Shown here: in pieces, positions 40,627-49,654 of the stretch
How positions within the stretch are numbered: position 1 is the first letter of the stretch
Layout of the letters: every line of letters starts with the position of its first letter
NCBI RefSeq assembly: GCF_005491705.1
Contig: NZ_CP028092.1
Location: 2,294,001 to 2,358,000 of the forward strand
Source: Pontibacter sp. SGAir0037
Lineage (GTDB): Bacteria; Bacteroidota; Bacteroidia; Cytophagales; Hymenobacteraceae
Direction: 5' to 3'
Length of the DNA: 64,000 nt
Translations under genes and position numbers: made by a program
Notes under the pieces: generated by a model
What the model was told of the DNA's origin: nothing
The model's input: only the letters and a program-made list of their open reading frames with translations
The model's database searches: none

Positions 40627-42932
40627 CTTTTCAGAATCAGCACAGATGGAGCATAGCGCAACCAATTGCTCTGTGTTCTCACCAGTTGCTTCCAGCTCGA
40701 CAGGCTGATAAGCATCAGGTCCTGCTGGTACAGAAACTGGCGATGTATATTCTTATCATTATACAGGGCGATATTTCCCGGGGCAACCAGCTCAATAGCA
40801 CGTATTGCCTCTTTAAAATCAATCGACTGCTCAATTTCACCCATAGCATCCAGAATTACCACGCCAGAATCGTTGTTTTTGATCAGTTTCTGGGCATACT
40901 GCAGCAGGAAAATATCTTTTCTGGAAAAAACAGGAATAAAAACGGCATCTATCTTTTTCAGTTTTTTCTCGATCAGGATGCCCACCGGAATTTTGGTTGC
41001 TTTGGTAATCTGCCGCACACGATCGTCGAGTACTGCCTCTGCAAATAATTTTTCCCGGCCGGTTAAGGTTTCCAGCAACTTCTCTGGGTTGATAATGCGT
41101 GTAGAAACACCCAATATTTTACCCAAAAGCGTATTCTGAAACACTGATTGTCCCATTCCGATCAGCATCAGGTCGAAATCGCCTCTGTTGGCGGTATCAA
41201 TAATTTCTTTGCTGATATCCTGCGAAGGCTTAAACAGCGTGCTGACAGCAATATTCAATCGTTCCGCCTCGGATAAGACAGGCGAAAAGCTTATCCGCTC
41301 CATTTCCCGCTCTTCAAACAAATGCACTTCTTCGCTCGGAGATAAATGCAGCGCAGTAATGGTGGCATTGTCAGTTGCTCTCCTGGTGAGGCTATGCGCC
41401 AGTTGCAGCATAACTCTTCCACTCTCGGGATTTCCGAAAGAAAGTAAAATGTTAAACTTGCCTTTTACGGTTACCTGCTCAGAGAAAGGTGAAAGCGGTT
41501 TGGCAGCGGGCAAGACTTTGTTTATCAGATCCAGTGCCGGACCTGTCAGAAAAGTAGTAACCAGGGCCATAATCACCATCATCGCGAATATTTCAGGAGA
41601 CAAAACTCCTAAGTCGTAGCCTATATTCAGCACCACCAGTTCCATTAGCCCCCTGGTGTTCATCAGGCTACCAATAATAAGGCTTTCGCGCCAGCTTTGC
41701 CCCATAAAACGGGCCGCCAAGGCACTTCCTGCTAATTTACCGGTGGTGGCTACCAGTATTATTAACCCGCAGGTAAGCCAAAGCTCGCTGCTGTTTAGCA
41801 GGCCTATCTGGGTGCGGAGTCCTGTAAAAACGAAGAACAAGGGCAACAGCAGCACTAAGGCGATATCTTCTATTTTTTCAATGAAAATATTACGAAACCG
41901 TATGTTATCAGGCATCATCACACCTGCCATAAAAGCACCAAAAAGCGCGTGTATACCAATAACTTCCGTAGCATAGGCCGACAGTAGCAGCACCAGGAAA
42001 AATACGGCCACAATGGGTTTGCCCAGGGTCTCTCTGTTAGAGTAGATGTTGCCCAGCCGTTTCAGGAAAGGCTGCACCAGCTTTAGCATTAAAAACACAT
42101 AGCTAACAGCCAGAGCTATGGTATAGATAGAGCTTTCAAATGATCCGGCTTTTACAATGGCAATAACTGCTGCCAGAATACACCAGGCGGTGATGTCGTC
42201 GGCTGCTGCACAGGTAATTACCACCGTTCCAAGCCTTGTTTTGGAAATACCACGCTCCTGCACAATGCGGGCAAGTACAGGAAAGGCCGTTATACTCATG
42301 GCTATTCCGATAAACAGCGTAAAAGAAAGAAAGTCTATATGGGCTGGGGCATAGGAAACATAGATGAAATAGGCTAAGCCAGTGCCCAGGGCGAACGGAA
42401 TGATAATACTGGCGTGGCTGATCACAAGTGCATCGTGAGCTTTGGTTCTGAGCACCTTTAAATCGAGCTCCATACCGACTACAAACATAAACAGGATAAG
42501 GCCGATCTGGCTTAAGAACTGCAGATTGCCCAGCGACTGCTCCGGGAAGAGAGCTTGAGAAAATACCGGAAACAGCCAGCCCAGCAACGATGGTCCCAGG
42601 AAAATACCTGCTACTATCTCCCCTATGACTGTAGGCTGCCCGATTTTGCTAAAAAGAAACCCGAAAAACCTGGCTGTTAAGATTATAACAATAATCTGCA
42701 CCAACAAGATAGCAAGTGGGTGCTTCAGGTTATGGCTGAGGGTATCCTGAAACTGCTCCCAGGTACTGGCTTCGGCAGCACCCGCAGCGGCTGCGCCTTT
42801 AGCAGCCTCTAAAGCGCTGCCCTGTAGTACAATCCAGTACATCAGCACTGAAAAAAAGCCTATCACGAGCACATAAAACAAGGTGTTTCGAATGCCCCGC
42901 TTCTTTGGTGGTTTAACTGCTACCGCTTGCAT
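40623..42932 (-). CDS. CPA2 cation/proton antiporter with Usp-like C-terminal domain
   Basis: 769 residues. An N-terminal single helix, then a twelve- or thirteen-helix CPA2 domain (about 55-460) with G-Q-P-T-V-I-G-E-I-V-A-G-I and, in the helix-5 equivalent, the conserved acidic core A-A-D-D-I-T-A-W, whose Asp pair binds Na+ or K+ and protons. Residues about 485-740 form two Usp-like repeats (L-M-L-I-G-M-G-Q-S near 600), in place of the TrkA-N domain of KefB. This arrangement is common in Bacteroidota and may respond to nucleotide. It should act in pH or cation homeostasis. Convergent with thiD with overlapping stop codons. Confidence 0.92.
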   Translation of the reverse strand: MQAVAVKPPKKRGIRNTLFYVLVIGFFSVLMYWIVLQGSALEAAKGAAAAGAAEASTWEQFQDTLSHNLKHPLAILLVQIIVIILTARFFGFLFSKIGQPTVIGEIVAGIFLGPSLLGWLFPVFSQALFPEQSLGNLQFLSQIGLILFMFVVGMELDLKVLRTKAHDALVISHASIIIPFALGTGLAYFIYVSYAPAHIDFLSFTLFIGIAMSITAFPVLARIVQERGISKTRLGTVVITCAAADDITAWCILAAVIAIVKAGSFESSIYTIALAVSYVFLMLKLVQPFLKRLGNIYSNRETLGKPIVAVFFLVLLLSAYATEVIGIHALFGAFMAGVMMPDNIRFRNIFIEKIEDIALVLLLPLFFVFTGLRTQIGLLNSSELWLTCGLIILVATTGKLAGSALAARFMGQSWRESLIIGSLMNTRGLMELVVLNIGYDLGVLSPEIFAMMVIMALVTTFLTGPALDLINKVLPAAKPLSPFSEQVTVKGKFNILLSFGNPESGRVMLQLAHSLTRRATDNATITALHLSPSEEVHLFEEREMERISFSPVLSEAERLNIAVSTLFKPSQDISKEIIDTANRGDFDLMLIGMGQSVFQNTLLGKILGVSTRIINPEKLLETLTGREKLFAEAVLDDRVRQITKATKIPVGILIEKKLKKIDAVFIPVFSRKDIFLLQYAQKLIKNNDSGVVILDAMGEIEQSIDFKEAIRAIELVAPGNIALYNDKNIHRQFLYQQDLMLISLSSWKQLVRTQSNWLRYAPSVLILKS

Positions 42933-43190
42933 AATTTAATAGTTAACTTTCCCTCGGATATGTCTGCATGATGTTCTTCACGAGCTCTGCCGTGGTAGGT
43001 GGTATAATAAGGTCTTTATTAGTTCCGGAATGTGATGGAATGTTCCCGTAAATTGCCTGTTATGGTTGGTATCATAGCCTCCGCTTCATCTAGTGAATAC
43101 TAAAGCTACAGAATTAACTTATTAGCGCGAAAGAGATGTACCCAATTATGCTAAAAATGTAACAAGCAGCTGTTATTCTGTAACAGCTTG

Positions 43191-43910
43191 TCAGGCTTGC
43201 AGCAGTGCTATGAAATGATGGCGGTAGCTGTCCCCTATGTTCAGCACAACAGATACCTGGTTATGGTCCTTCAGGGTTAGAGTCACCTCGTCGAAGTTAA
43301 AGAACTGTACTGCTTTTAAGGCAATAATATCTTTCTTGCTGATGCGGCAAAAGTCTTTTGACGGAAGCACAGACAACAGGTAGTCAAACGAAACATTTTT
43401 AAGCACCACCACCTCCCCGTTATTTAAAAAAGCAATTTTGTCTCTCTTATCCTGCTCACTGGAGGTAATGCGCTGCAGCCTCTCAAAGAAAATCAATGCT
43501 TTCCCTTTGTTGGTGTTCAGCTGTACAAAGTCTTTGCTTGTTTGTAGTGGCTTTAGGTAGCGACTAACTTTCTCTATTGCCCGAAGCAAGCGCTCCTGTC
43601 TGATAGGCTTAACAATATAGTCTATTGCTTCCAGTTCAAAAGCTTCGGCTGCATATTCTTTGTAAGCGGTACAAATAATGACCGGCTTCTCTTTCAGGAG
43701 CTGGGCCACCTCCAAACCACTGAAGCCGGGCATCTCGATATCTACTATAGAAAAATCGAAATCCAGCTGCTGATATTCTTCCAGAAATCGTTCGGGGGAG
43801 TTGAATGCTTTCACCACCTCAACCTGGGGTAGTTTCTCACAAAGCATGCGCAGGTACGTGAGCCCTGGCAATTCATCATCCAGCAAGAGGCACTTTAACT
43901 TTGTTTCCAA
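43191..43910 (-). CDS. LytTR-family response regulator
   Basis: 239 residues: a receiver domain with the acidic pair D-D-E (11-13), phosphoacceptor Asp57 in S-I-V-D-I-E-M-P-G and the Lys in I-V-K-P, then a C-terminal LytTR DNA-binding domain (about 135-236). LytTR proteins bind tandem direct repeats upstream of target promoters; no such repeat was identified near the pair. It overlaps the histidine kinase gene by 35 bases, so the two are translated together. Confidence 0.93.
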   Translation of the reverse strand: METKLKCLLLDDELPGLTYLRMLCEKLPQVEVVKAFNSPERFLEEYQQLDFDFSIVDIEMPGFSGLEVAQLLKEKPVIICTAYKEYAAEAFELEAIDYIVKPIRQERLLRAIEKVSRYLKPLQTSKDFVQLNTNKGKALIFFERLQRITSSEQDKRDKIAFLNNGEVVVLKNVSFDYLLSVLPSKDFCRISKKDIIALKAVQFFNFDEVTLTLKDHNQVSVVLNIGDSYRHHFIALLQA

Positions 43911-44625
43911 GGAGGTTAATTTTTAGGTGAGCGATAAAAACATTGTTTTCAGATACTTGCTCCAAAGTATAGTTGCCTTTATAGAAGGCTTCGAGGCGCG
44001 TTCTCAAACTCTCGTTGCCAAAGCCGCTTTTGTTTTTTCTGAGTGCCGGCCTTGCTTTGATCTTATTTGAAACTGTAAGAGAGAAGGTGGTATCCTTCAA
44101 TTCAAATACGACCGCTATAAACGCATCAGAACTGGTTAAGTCAGCATGTTTGAAAGCATTTTCAATCAGGTCGACTGTGATAAGCGGGGGCAGCACAGGC
44201 TGTAAATACAATCTGCTGCTTTCATCTATGCGGTTCTTTATCTTCAGGTCCATTAGCGGGCTCACTTTTAACCGGTTTATCTCGATTAAACTTGCCGCAA
44301 ACTCCAGTTCCTCTTTCAGAGTAACATACTGCTTATCGCTTTCATACAAGATATAATCGAGCACATTGGCCAGCTTATCCAGCGCATAATAGGTCTGATA
44401 CGCATGCGACTGCACAGAATTCAGGATGTTTTTGAACAGGTGCGGACTCAGCTTAAACTGCAGGCTCTCCATCTGGAGCCGGTTAACACTTTCCTCTAAC
44501 TGCTTAAATCTTAGCTCTGTTTCACTGGCGGCCTTTGCCAGTTTCCTGTTTTTGCGCCATAGCACCATTGCAGCTGTAAGAGAAGCCGCCAGAAGCACCA
44601 GCAATACAAGTAACAGATTTTCCAT
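43876..44625 (-). CDS. LytS/YehU-like histidine kinase
   Basis: 249 residues: one N-terminal helix (L-L-L-V-L-L-V-L-L-A-A-S-L-T-A-A) and a linker coiled coil, then the His_kinase domain with His62 in S-P-H-L-F-K-N-I-L-N-S (in place of the usual N-P-H-F-L-F-N) and the C-terminal ATPase part with L-I-E-N-A-F-K-H-A and G-F-G-N-E-S-L. The N-box and G-box are present, so it should be active. The signal sensed is unclear, as there is no periplasmic domain. First gene of the two-component pair. Confidence 0.9.
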   Translation of the reverse strand: MENLLLVLLVLLAASLTAAMVLWRKNRKLAKAASETELRFKQLEESVNRLQMESLQFKLSPHLFKNILNSVQSHAYQTYYALDKLANVLDYILYESDKQYVTLKEELEFAASLIEINRLKVSPLMDLKIKNRIDESSRLYLQPVLPPLITVDLIENAFKHADLTSSDAFIAVVFELKDTTFSLTVSNKIKARPALRKNKSGFGNESLRTRLEAFYKGNYTLEQVSENNVFIAHLKINLLGNKVKVPLAG

Positions 44626-44865
44626 GTGTGAAGATAATATTCATCATTTTAAGCAGAAAATATGAATGAGGAGTTCAGGGCTAATCTCTCATACCAATTG
44701 TTTCTCACTTCAATTATAAAATTAATATACTTCTTGCATAAAAGCGAAAGTACGTGCATAGATAAGACTCTGGTTTATGATCACAGTTTCCGTTTATTAG
44801 TAGCCATTGAATTTGCAGCTCCAGCACAACGGAACTTTATGCTTTAACTTTATCTTTTAAAAGAG

Positions 44866-44873
44866 TAACTTTG
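44866..44873 (+). promoter_or_regulatory. Candidate -7 box of the Rrf2 gene
   Basis: TAACTTTG (exact TAnnTTTG) placed 22 bases upstream of the ATG at 44896, giving a very short leader. No -33 element is evident. Confidence 0.4.
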
Positions 44874-44895
44874 GAAAAAAACAGATAAATATTCT

Positions 44896-45357
44896 ATGCT
44901 TTCTAAAAAAGCAAAATACGCCCTTAAAGCACTTTTATATCTCACCAAACAGTACGAAAAAGGATTAGTAATTATTTCTGATATATCTGAGAAAGAGCGC
45001 ATACCTCGTAAATTTCTTGAAGCAATTTTAGTTGATCTTAAGACCAATGGAATTTTACATAGTGTAAGAGGCAAGAATGGAGGCTATTACCTGGCTAAAC
45101 AACCTTCAGAAATCTCCATGGGAAATATTATCAGAGCAATCGACGGCCCATTGGCTCCGATCCCTTGTGTAAGTCAGCTTTACTATCGCAAATGCGATGA
45201 ATGTATAGACGAAGCCAGGTGCGAAATTCGTATTGTCATGAAAAAAGTAAGAGATGCTACTGCCGATATACTGGATAATACTTTTTTAACTAACCTCGAA
45301 GCAATTTCAGAATTAATTGACGACAGCTCAAACGAAGAATTAGACTTTCAGATTTAG
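44896..45357 (+). CDS. Rrf2-family transcriptional regulator with four cysteines
   Basis: 153 residues: an N-terminal winged helix (Y-A-L-K-A-L-L-Y-L near 8-16, then I-P-R-K-F-L-E-A-I-L near 36-45 as the recognition helix, and G-G-Y-Y-L-A near 62-67) and a C-terminal part with cysteines 91, 100, 103 and 109. The C-x8-C-x2-C-x5-C spacing is a candidate iron-sulfur or redox site, similar to IscR/NsrR/RirA-type proteins although the spacing differs. The family includes CymR/IscR, which control cysteine and Fe-S metabolism. It lies upstream of the TonB receptor, DUF2490 and TSUP genes and may control them, by inference from context. Confidence 0.9.
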   Translation: MLSKKAKYALKALLYLTKQYEKGLVIISDISEKERIPRKFLEAILVDLKTNGILHSVRGKNGGYYLAKQPSEISMGNIIRAIDGPLAPIPCVSQLYYRKCDECIDEARCEIRIVMKKVRDATADILDNTFLTNLEAISELIDDSSNEELDFQI

Positions 45358-45990
45358 TTGGAAGCTACCGAAACCATATTCTTCAGAATGCCTGAGTTGC
45401 TACATTTAGCTGGCAGAAAAATGAAATACCGCTTTTTATAGTTACCCACCCAGCCTTCAGTAGAACAGAAAGAGATTAAATGACTGCAGAAGGCCCCCAG
45501 TGAAATAGCATCCATTTACAAACCTCTCTGTAGTACATCATTTGCAGGAACAAAGAAAAATTCAGCTTCCCGGTCTATAAAATTTTTTATTACCCAAGGG
45601 CAGGCTAACCTGTCATTTTTAGTCGCTCGCTTGTTATCCACTTCATTATAACAGGTTAAAAAGGTTTTCTCTGATGTTTTGTCGTTTTTTACTGCGGTAA
45701 CGGTACAGCTGTATATATACTTGTGAGGCCGTCAGCTATAGTATGGCATACGCAACTTGTTATAGTCGAGCACCAAGAGGAGTAATTGCACCCCTCATAA
45801 AGTGCTTTTAACCAGCGCAAAACAAATTTCCTAAAGAAAATATTAAAAAATTATTTACGGATTTAAAAAGTTAATTACATTTGTCTACTTATTCTATAGA
45901 CAAAATATAATTAATCTCTTCAGTGGCCTGCATAATATCTTCCCAGGCAGTAGTATCACATTAAACCGATACATCTATTTAAACCTGTAA
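45358..45990 (+). other. Long region between Rrf2 and TonB-receptor genes
   Basis: No gene is visible in 630 bases. A -7 box TACATTTG lies at 45876-45883 and overlaps an inverted repeat GTCTA (45883-45887) / TAGAC (45897-45901), a possible operator. A TATA-rich stretch precedes it. Long leaders are common upstream of TonB-receptor genes. Confidence 0.4.
45876..45901 (+). promoter_or_regulatory. Promoter box and operator-like dyad of the TonB-receptor gene
   Basis: TACATTTG (TAnnTTTG) followed by the dyad GTCTA-N9-TAGAC. The placement at the start of transcription suits a repressor such as the nearby Rrf2 protein. Confidence 0.4.
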
Positions 45991-45999
45991 ATGTTAACC

Positions 46000-48549
46000 A
46001 TGAAAAAAGTATTACAACTCTTCCTGCCTTTATGGCTATGGACGAACCTAGCGCTTGCCCAACAAGTTATTGAAGGCTCTGTGAAGGATGCTGACGGGAA
46101 CCCCGTTGTAGCAGCCACTATAGTTATTAAAGGCACTACCATTCACACCAACGCTGATCAAAACGGTCATTTCGGCCTGTCTGCCCGCAAAGACCCTCCA
46201 TTTGTGCTCCGTATCAGTTCTGTAGGATTCAAAGCCCGGGAAATACAGATTACACAACTTCCCGCTTCTCCCCTGACCATATTACTTGAACTCGATAATA
46301 ATCTGAGTGAAGTGGTAGTTACAGCACGGCGGAGAAGTGAAACAGCCCAGGAAGTCTCGATACCGATTTCAGTTATTAGTGGGGCGGCAGTAGAGGATGC
46401 AGGTGCTTTTAACGTAAACCGTGTAAAAGAGCTTGTGCCTACCGTGCAGCTGTATTCTTCTAACCCCCGCAACACAACACTAAACATCAGGGGTTTAGGC
46501 TCTACATTCGGCCTGACAAACGATGGTATAGATCCGGGTGTTGGCTTTTATGTAGACGGTGTTTACTATGCACGCCCTGCCGCAACCACCCTCGATTTTA
46601 TAGATATTGAGCAGATAGAGGTACTACGGGGGCCACAGGGCACCCTTTTCGGCAAAAACACTACGGCTGGCGCTTTCAACATCACCACACGTGCTCCTAG
46701 CTTTACCCCTGGCGCCAACTTTGAGGTGAGTTATGGTAACTACGGCTTTATTCAGTCGAAAACCTCAGTTACGGGCCCCATCAGCTCCAAACTAGCCGGC
46801 AGATTGTCTTTTTCCGGCACACAGCGAGATGGCGTGCTTTACAATGTAGCCACAGAAAAACCGCTTAATAATTTAAATAATCTTGGTTTCAGGGGGCAGT
46901 TGCTGTTCAAAGCCAACGATAACTTTAAAGTTACGCTGGCAGGCGATGCCTCCAGCCAAAACCCCGACGGATATGCCCAGGTATTTGCAGGTGTTGCCCC
47001 TACTCTACGCTCGGAATACAGGCAGTTTGAGCAAATTATTAAAGACCTTGATTACAATCTTCCGAGCCGGAACCCTTTCGACCGCCTTGTAGACCACGAC
47101 TCTCCCTGGCGGTCGGGCAACGACCTGGGCGGTATCTCCCTGAACATTGATGCCAATTTTGGCGCAGGCACGCTTACCTCTACTACGGCCTGGCGCTACT
47201 GGAACTGGGACCCATCGAACGACAGAGACTTTACAGGTTTGCCTGTGCTTTCTAAATCGGCGGCCACCTCCAAACACCAGCAGTGGACACAGGAAGTCCG
47301 TTATGCAGGCAATATTTCTTCTAGCCTGAGTGGCGTAATAGGCGTATTTGCCATTGCCCAGGACCTAAAAACAGACCCAGTACATACAGAAGAATCAGGT
47401 GCCGCCCAATGGCGCTTCTCCCAAAGCTCTACCAGCACCCTTTGGCAAACGCCGGGCCTCTTTGACGGATACGGCATCCGAACAACCTCCAGATTAAAGA
47501 CTTTCGGAGCCGCCATTTTCGGACAGCTCGACTGGGCCATTACAGATAAACTGCGTCTGTTGCCCGGCCTCCGTTACAATTACGACCAGAAAGAGGTAGA
47601 TTTTAACAGACAAACCTATGGCGGGCTGCAAACAGACGATCCCGCCCTGATAGCCCTTAAAAGGGCTGTTTATACGGACCAGGCCTTTGCCGCCGATGCA
47701 AATGACAAGAACTTTTCAGGACAGCTGACCTTGGCCTATAAAGCTTCAACAGCTATTAATACATTTGCTACGTACTCCACCAGTTACAAACCTGTTGGCC
47801 TTAACTTAGGCGGCTTACCCACCGATAACGGTAGAATTATGACGGAACTGGCGCGCATTAAGCCAGAATATGTAAAGCATATCGAAGCAGGTATAAAGAC
47901 AACACCAACTCCTTATTCAACCTTAAATGTAGTATTCCATAACACCAACATCAGAGATTACCAGGCACAGGTACAAACGGCCGAAGTAGGTGTTAACCGG
48001 GGCTACCTGGCAAATGCAGAGCGAGTGCGGGTATTGGGAGTGGAGCTGGATGGCAGCCTCAAAGTTAACACTAACCTGACATTGAACGGCGCTCTGGCCT
48101 ATACAGATGGGAAGTACCTCACTTTTACCAATGCCCCGGTTCCGCTTGAAGAAACAGGCGGTCCAACAGCTTTTAAAGACATCTCAGGAGGTATACTGCC
48201 TGGCATTTCCAAATGGGCAGGCTCCGTTTCAGGAGAAGCATTGTCAAACACCGGAACAATACTTGGGCAGAATGGCAGGTTTTTCATTGCCTTCGACACG
48301 TATTACCGCTCATCCTTCTCTTCCAGCTCCTCCCCATCCAGATACCTGAACATCCCGGCTTATTATCTTGTTAACGTAAGGCTGGGTTTCAGAGCTATGG
48401 ACGGTTTATCGGTTTTTGTCTGGAGTAGAAACCTCCTCGATAAAGACTACTTTGAGCAACTGTTACCTGCGGCAGGTAATGTCGGGCATTATGCCGGAGT
48501 ACTGGGCGACCCCAGAACATACGGGCTTACCTTCAGATATAAACTATAG
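46000..48549 (+). CDS. TonB-dependent receptor with carboxypeptidase-regulatory-like N-domain
   Basis: 849 residues from the ATG at 46000 (45991 is an alternative). After a signal peptide (to about A-L-A-Q) comes a CarboxypepD_reg-like domain (G-S-V-K-D-A-D-G-N-P-V-V-A-A), then the plug (R-R-R-S-E-T-A-Q-E-V-S-I-P near 110, L-N-I-R-G-L-G-S near 160, and V-L-R-G-P-Q-G-T-L-F-G near 205) and a 22-strand barrel, ending at F-R-Y-K-L. Outer-membrane active uptake of a siderophore or other ligand. No SusD partner is present, so it is not a classical SusCD pair. Neighbours suggest sulfur-compound transport, by inference only. Confidence 0.9.
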   Translation: MKKVLQLFLPLWLWTNLALAQQVIEGSVKDADGNPVVAATIVIKGTTIHTNADQNGHFGLSARKDPPFVLRISSVGFKAREIQITQLPASPLTILLELDNNLSEVVVTARRRSETAQEVSIPISVISGAAVEDAGAFNVNRVKELVPTVQLYSSNPRNTTLNIRGLGSTFGLTNDGIDPGVGFYVDGVYYARPAATTLDFIDIEQIEVLRGPQGTLFGKNTTAGAFNITTRAPSFTPGANFEVSYGNYGFIQSKTSVTGPISSKLAGRLSFSGTQRDGVLYNVATEKPLNNLNNLGFRGQLLFKANDNFKVTLAGDASSQNPDGYAQVFAGVAPTLRSEYRQFEQIIKDLDYNLPSRNPFDRLVDHDSPWRSGNDLGGISLNIDANFGAGTLTSTTAWRYWNWDPSNDRDFTGLPVLSKSAATSKHQQWTQEVRYAGNISSSLSGVIGVFAIAQDLKTDPVHTEESGAAQWRFSQSSTSTLWQTPGLFDGYGIRTTSRLKTFGAAIFGQLDWAITDKLRLLPGLRYNYDQKEVDFNRQTYGGLQTDDPALIALKRAVYTDQAFAADANDKNFSGQLTLAYKASTAINTFATYSTSYKPVGLNLGGLPTDNGRIMTELARIKPEYVKHIEAGIKTTPTPYSTLNVVFHNTNIRDYQAQVQTAEVGVNRGYLANAERVRVLGVELDGSLKVNTNLTLNGALAYTDGKYLTFTNAPVPLEETGGPTAFKDISGGILPGISKWAGSVSGEALSNTGTILGQNGRFFIAFDTYYRSSFSSSSSPSRYLNIPAYYLVNVRLGFRAMDGLSVFVWSRNLLDKDYFEQLLPAAGNVGHYAGVLGDPRTYGLTFRYKL

Positions 48550-48641
48550 ATCGGCTTACTATAGCTTACAGTAACAGGCTTACCTCCTATTCGGCAAACA
48601 GCCACCTAGCCTGTGCGATTTGATTCATGAAATATTCCAGT

Positions 48642-48703
48642 ATTATAGGGCCTTTTTCCCGGCAGCCTCAGTGCATTATCAGCCGGAAAGAAGGCCTTAT
48701 AAT
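48642..48703 (+). terminator. Terminator of the TonB-receptor gene
   Basis: 22-base arms at 48642-48663 and 48682-48703 with three mismatches, two of them G:U compatible, 92 bases past the stop. T-rich sequence follows. Confidence 0.6.
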
Positions 48704-48850
48704 TTCTTTCATGTGCATAAACCCACGACCTCTACTTTTTTACTTTTAACGTATAAACCAGGTACTGCATATTTAAAATTTTTCTTCAGACAAAGCATTA
48801 TCTAATTTAACATCAATAGCTTATAAAGCTAAAAAACATATTTTTAAAAA

Positions 48851-48867
48851 ATAGATTTTTAATCTAT
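48851..48867. promoter_or_regulatory. Operator-like palindrome upstream of the DUF2490 gene
   Basis: ATAGATT-TTT-AATCTAT, perfect 7-base arms, about 40 bases before the ATG at 48908. A regulator site is likely by its size and place; it is not the same sequence as the dyad at 45883. Confidence 0.4.
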
Positions 48868-48907
48868 ACTAAATTGGTAGATTTAATATATATTGCGCAA
48901 AAAAAGG

Positions 48908-49654
48908 ATGTACAGAGGACTAATAATTTGTGTGGTTGTGATGTTTGTGTTTTCCTCTTTAGTACAAGCACAAAAAAACGTGGTGCGCCAGGACCTGTTC
49001 TGGGTGCGCTATCAAAACCAGCTTAGCTTAAACCCGAAATGGCTGCTGCAGTCTGAGATTGATAACCGCATGTTTGTCTTTCCGGTTAAGGAACATCACC
49101 TGGTGATGCGCTCACAGATCAGGTATACCATAAGCCCTCTTTTAACTGCAGGAGGTGGAATAACATATGCCTTGCAACATCCACAGGACCCGCAGGCAGA
49201 AATTGATTTGGTTATACCAGAGCTAAGAGGGCAGCAGGATATTACTTTGAAGCAAACCTTTGGCAAATTAATAATGAACCACAGGTACATGGTGGAGCAA
49301 AGATTCATACGCAAAGTAGAAGATAATAAACTGGCAGATGGCTACAACTTCAACTACAGGCTGCGCTACAGGTTACAGGGCGAAATACCGGTCCTGAAAT
49401 CGGAAAGCCACGAGTTGCGGTTGGTTGTTCACGATGAGGTAATGCTGAATGCAGGCAAATCTGTTACACAAAATGTTTTCGATCAGAACCGGATATATGC
49501 AGGGCTGCAATACGGCATAACACCCGCCCTGGCTGTTGAGTTGGGCTATATGAACTGGTACCAGCAACGGGCAAGCGGCAAAGACTTCTTTAACAGAGAT
49601 ATTACCAGACTCAGCATTTTTCACAAGATAAACCTCCAGAACCATGACAAATAA
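48908..49654 (+). CDS. DUF2490 outer-membrane-barrel-like protein
   Basis: 248 residues from the ATG at 48908 (a TTG at 48893 is less likely). A signal peptide ends L-V-Q-A-Q (about residue 21); the rest has regular alternating strands with W-V-R-Y-Q-N-Q-L-S-L-N, Y-A-L-Q-H-P-Q, R-L-R-Y-R-L-Q-G and a closing N-W-Y-Q-Q-R-A, the pattern of DUF2490, a small beta-barrel family of Bacteroidota. Its function is unknown; it is often beside TSUP permeases and sulfur genes. It overlaps the TSUP start by 11 bases, so the two are coupled. Rrf2, TonB, DUF2490 and TSUP probably form one functional locus. Confidence 0.78.
   Translation: MYRGLIICVVVMFVFSSLVQAQKNVVRQDLFWVRYQNQLSLNPKWLLQSEIDNRMFVFPVKEHHLVMRSQIRYTISPLLTAGGGITYALQHPQDPQAEIDLVIPELRGQQDITLKQTFGKLIMNHRYMVEQRFIRKVEDNKLADGYNFNYRLRYRLQGEIPVLKSESHELRLVVHDEVMLNAGKSVTQNVFDQNRIYAGLQYGITPALAVELGYMNWYQQRASGKDFFNRDITRLSIFHKINLQNHDK

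Noticed and set aside
40446..41048. 200-codon plus-strand frame over the thiD/antiporter junction
   Set aside because: It lies across the 3' ends of two well-defined genes and shows no family features.
44662..44847. 61-codon frame upstream of the Rrf2 gene
   Set aside because: AT-rich, no family features, and it lies over the promoter region of the Rrf2 gene.
48620..48805. 61-codon frame after the TonB-receptor gene
   Set aside because: It spans the inferred terminator hairpin (48642-48703) and has no recognisable features.
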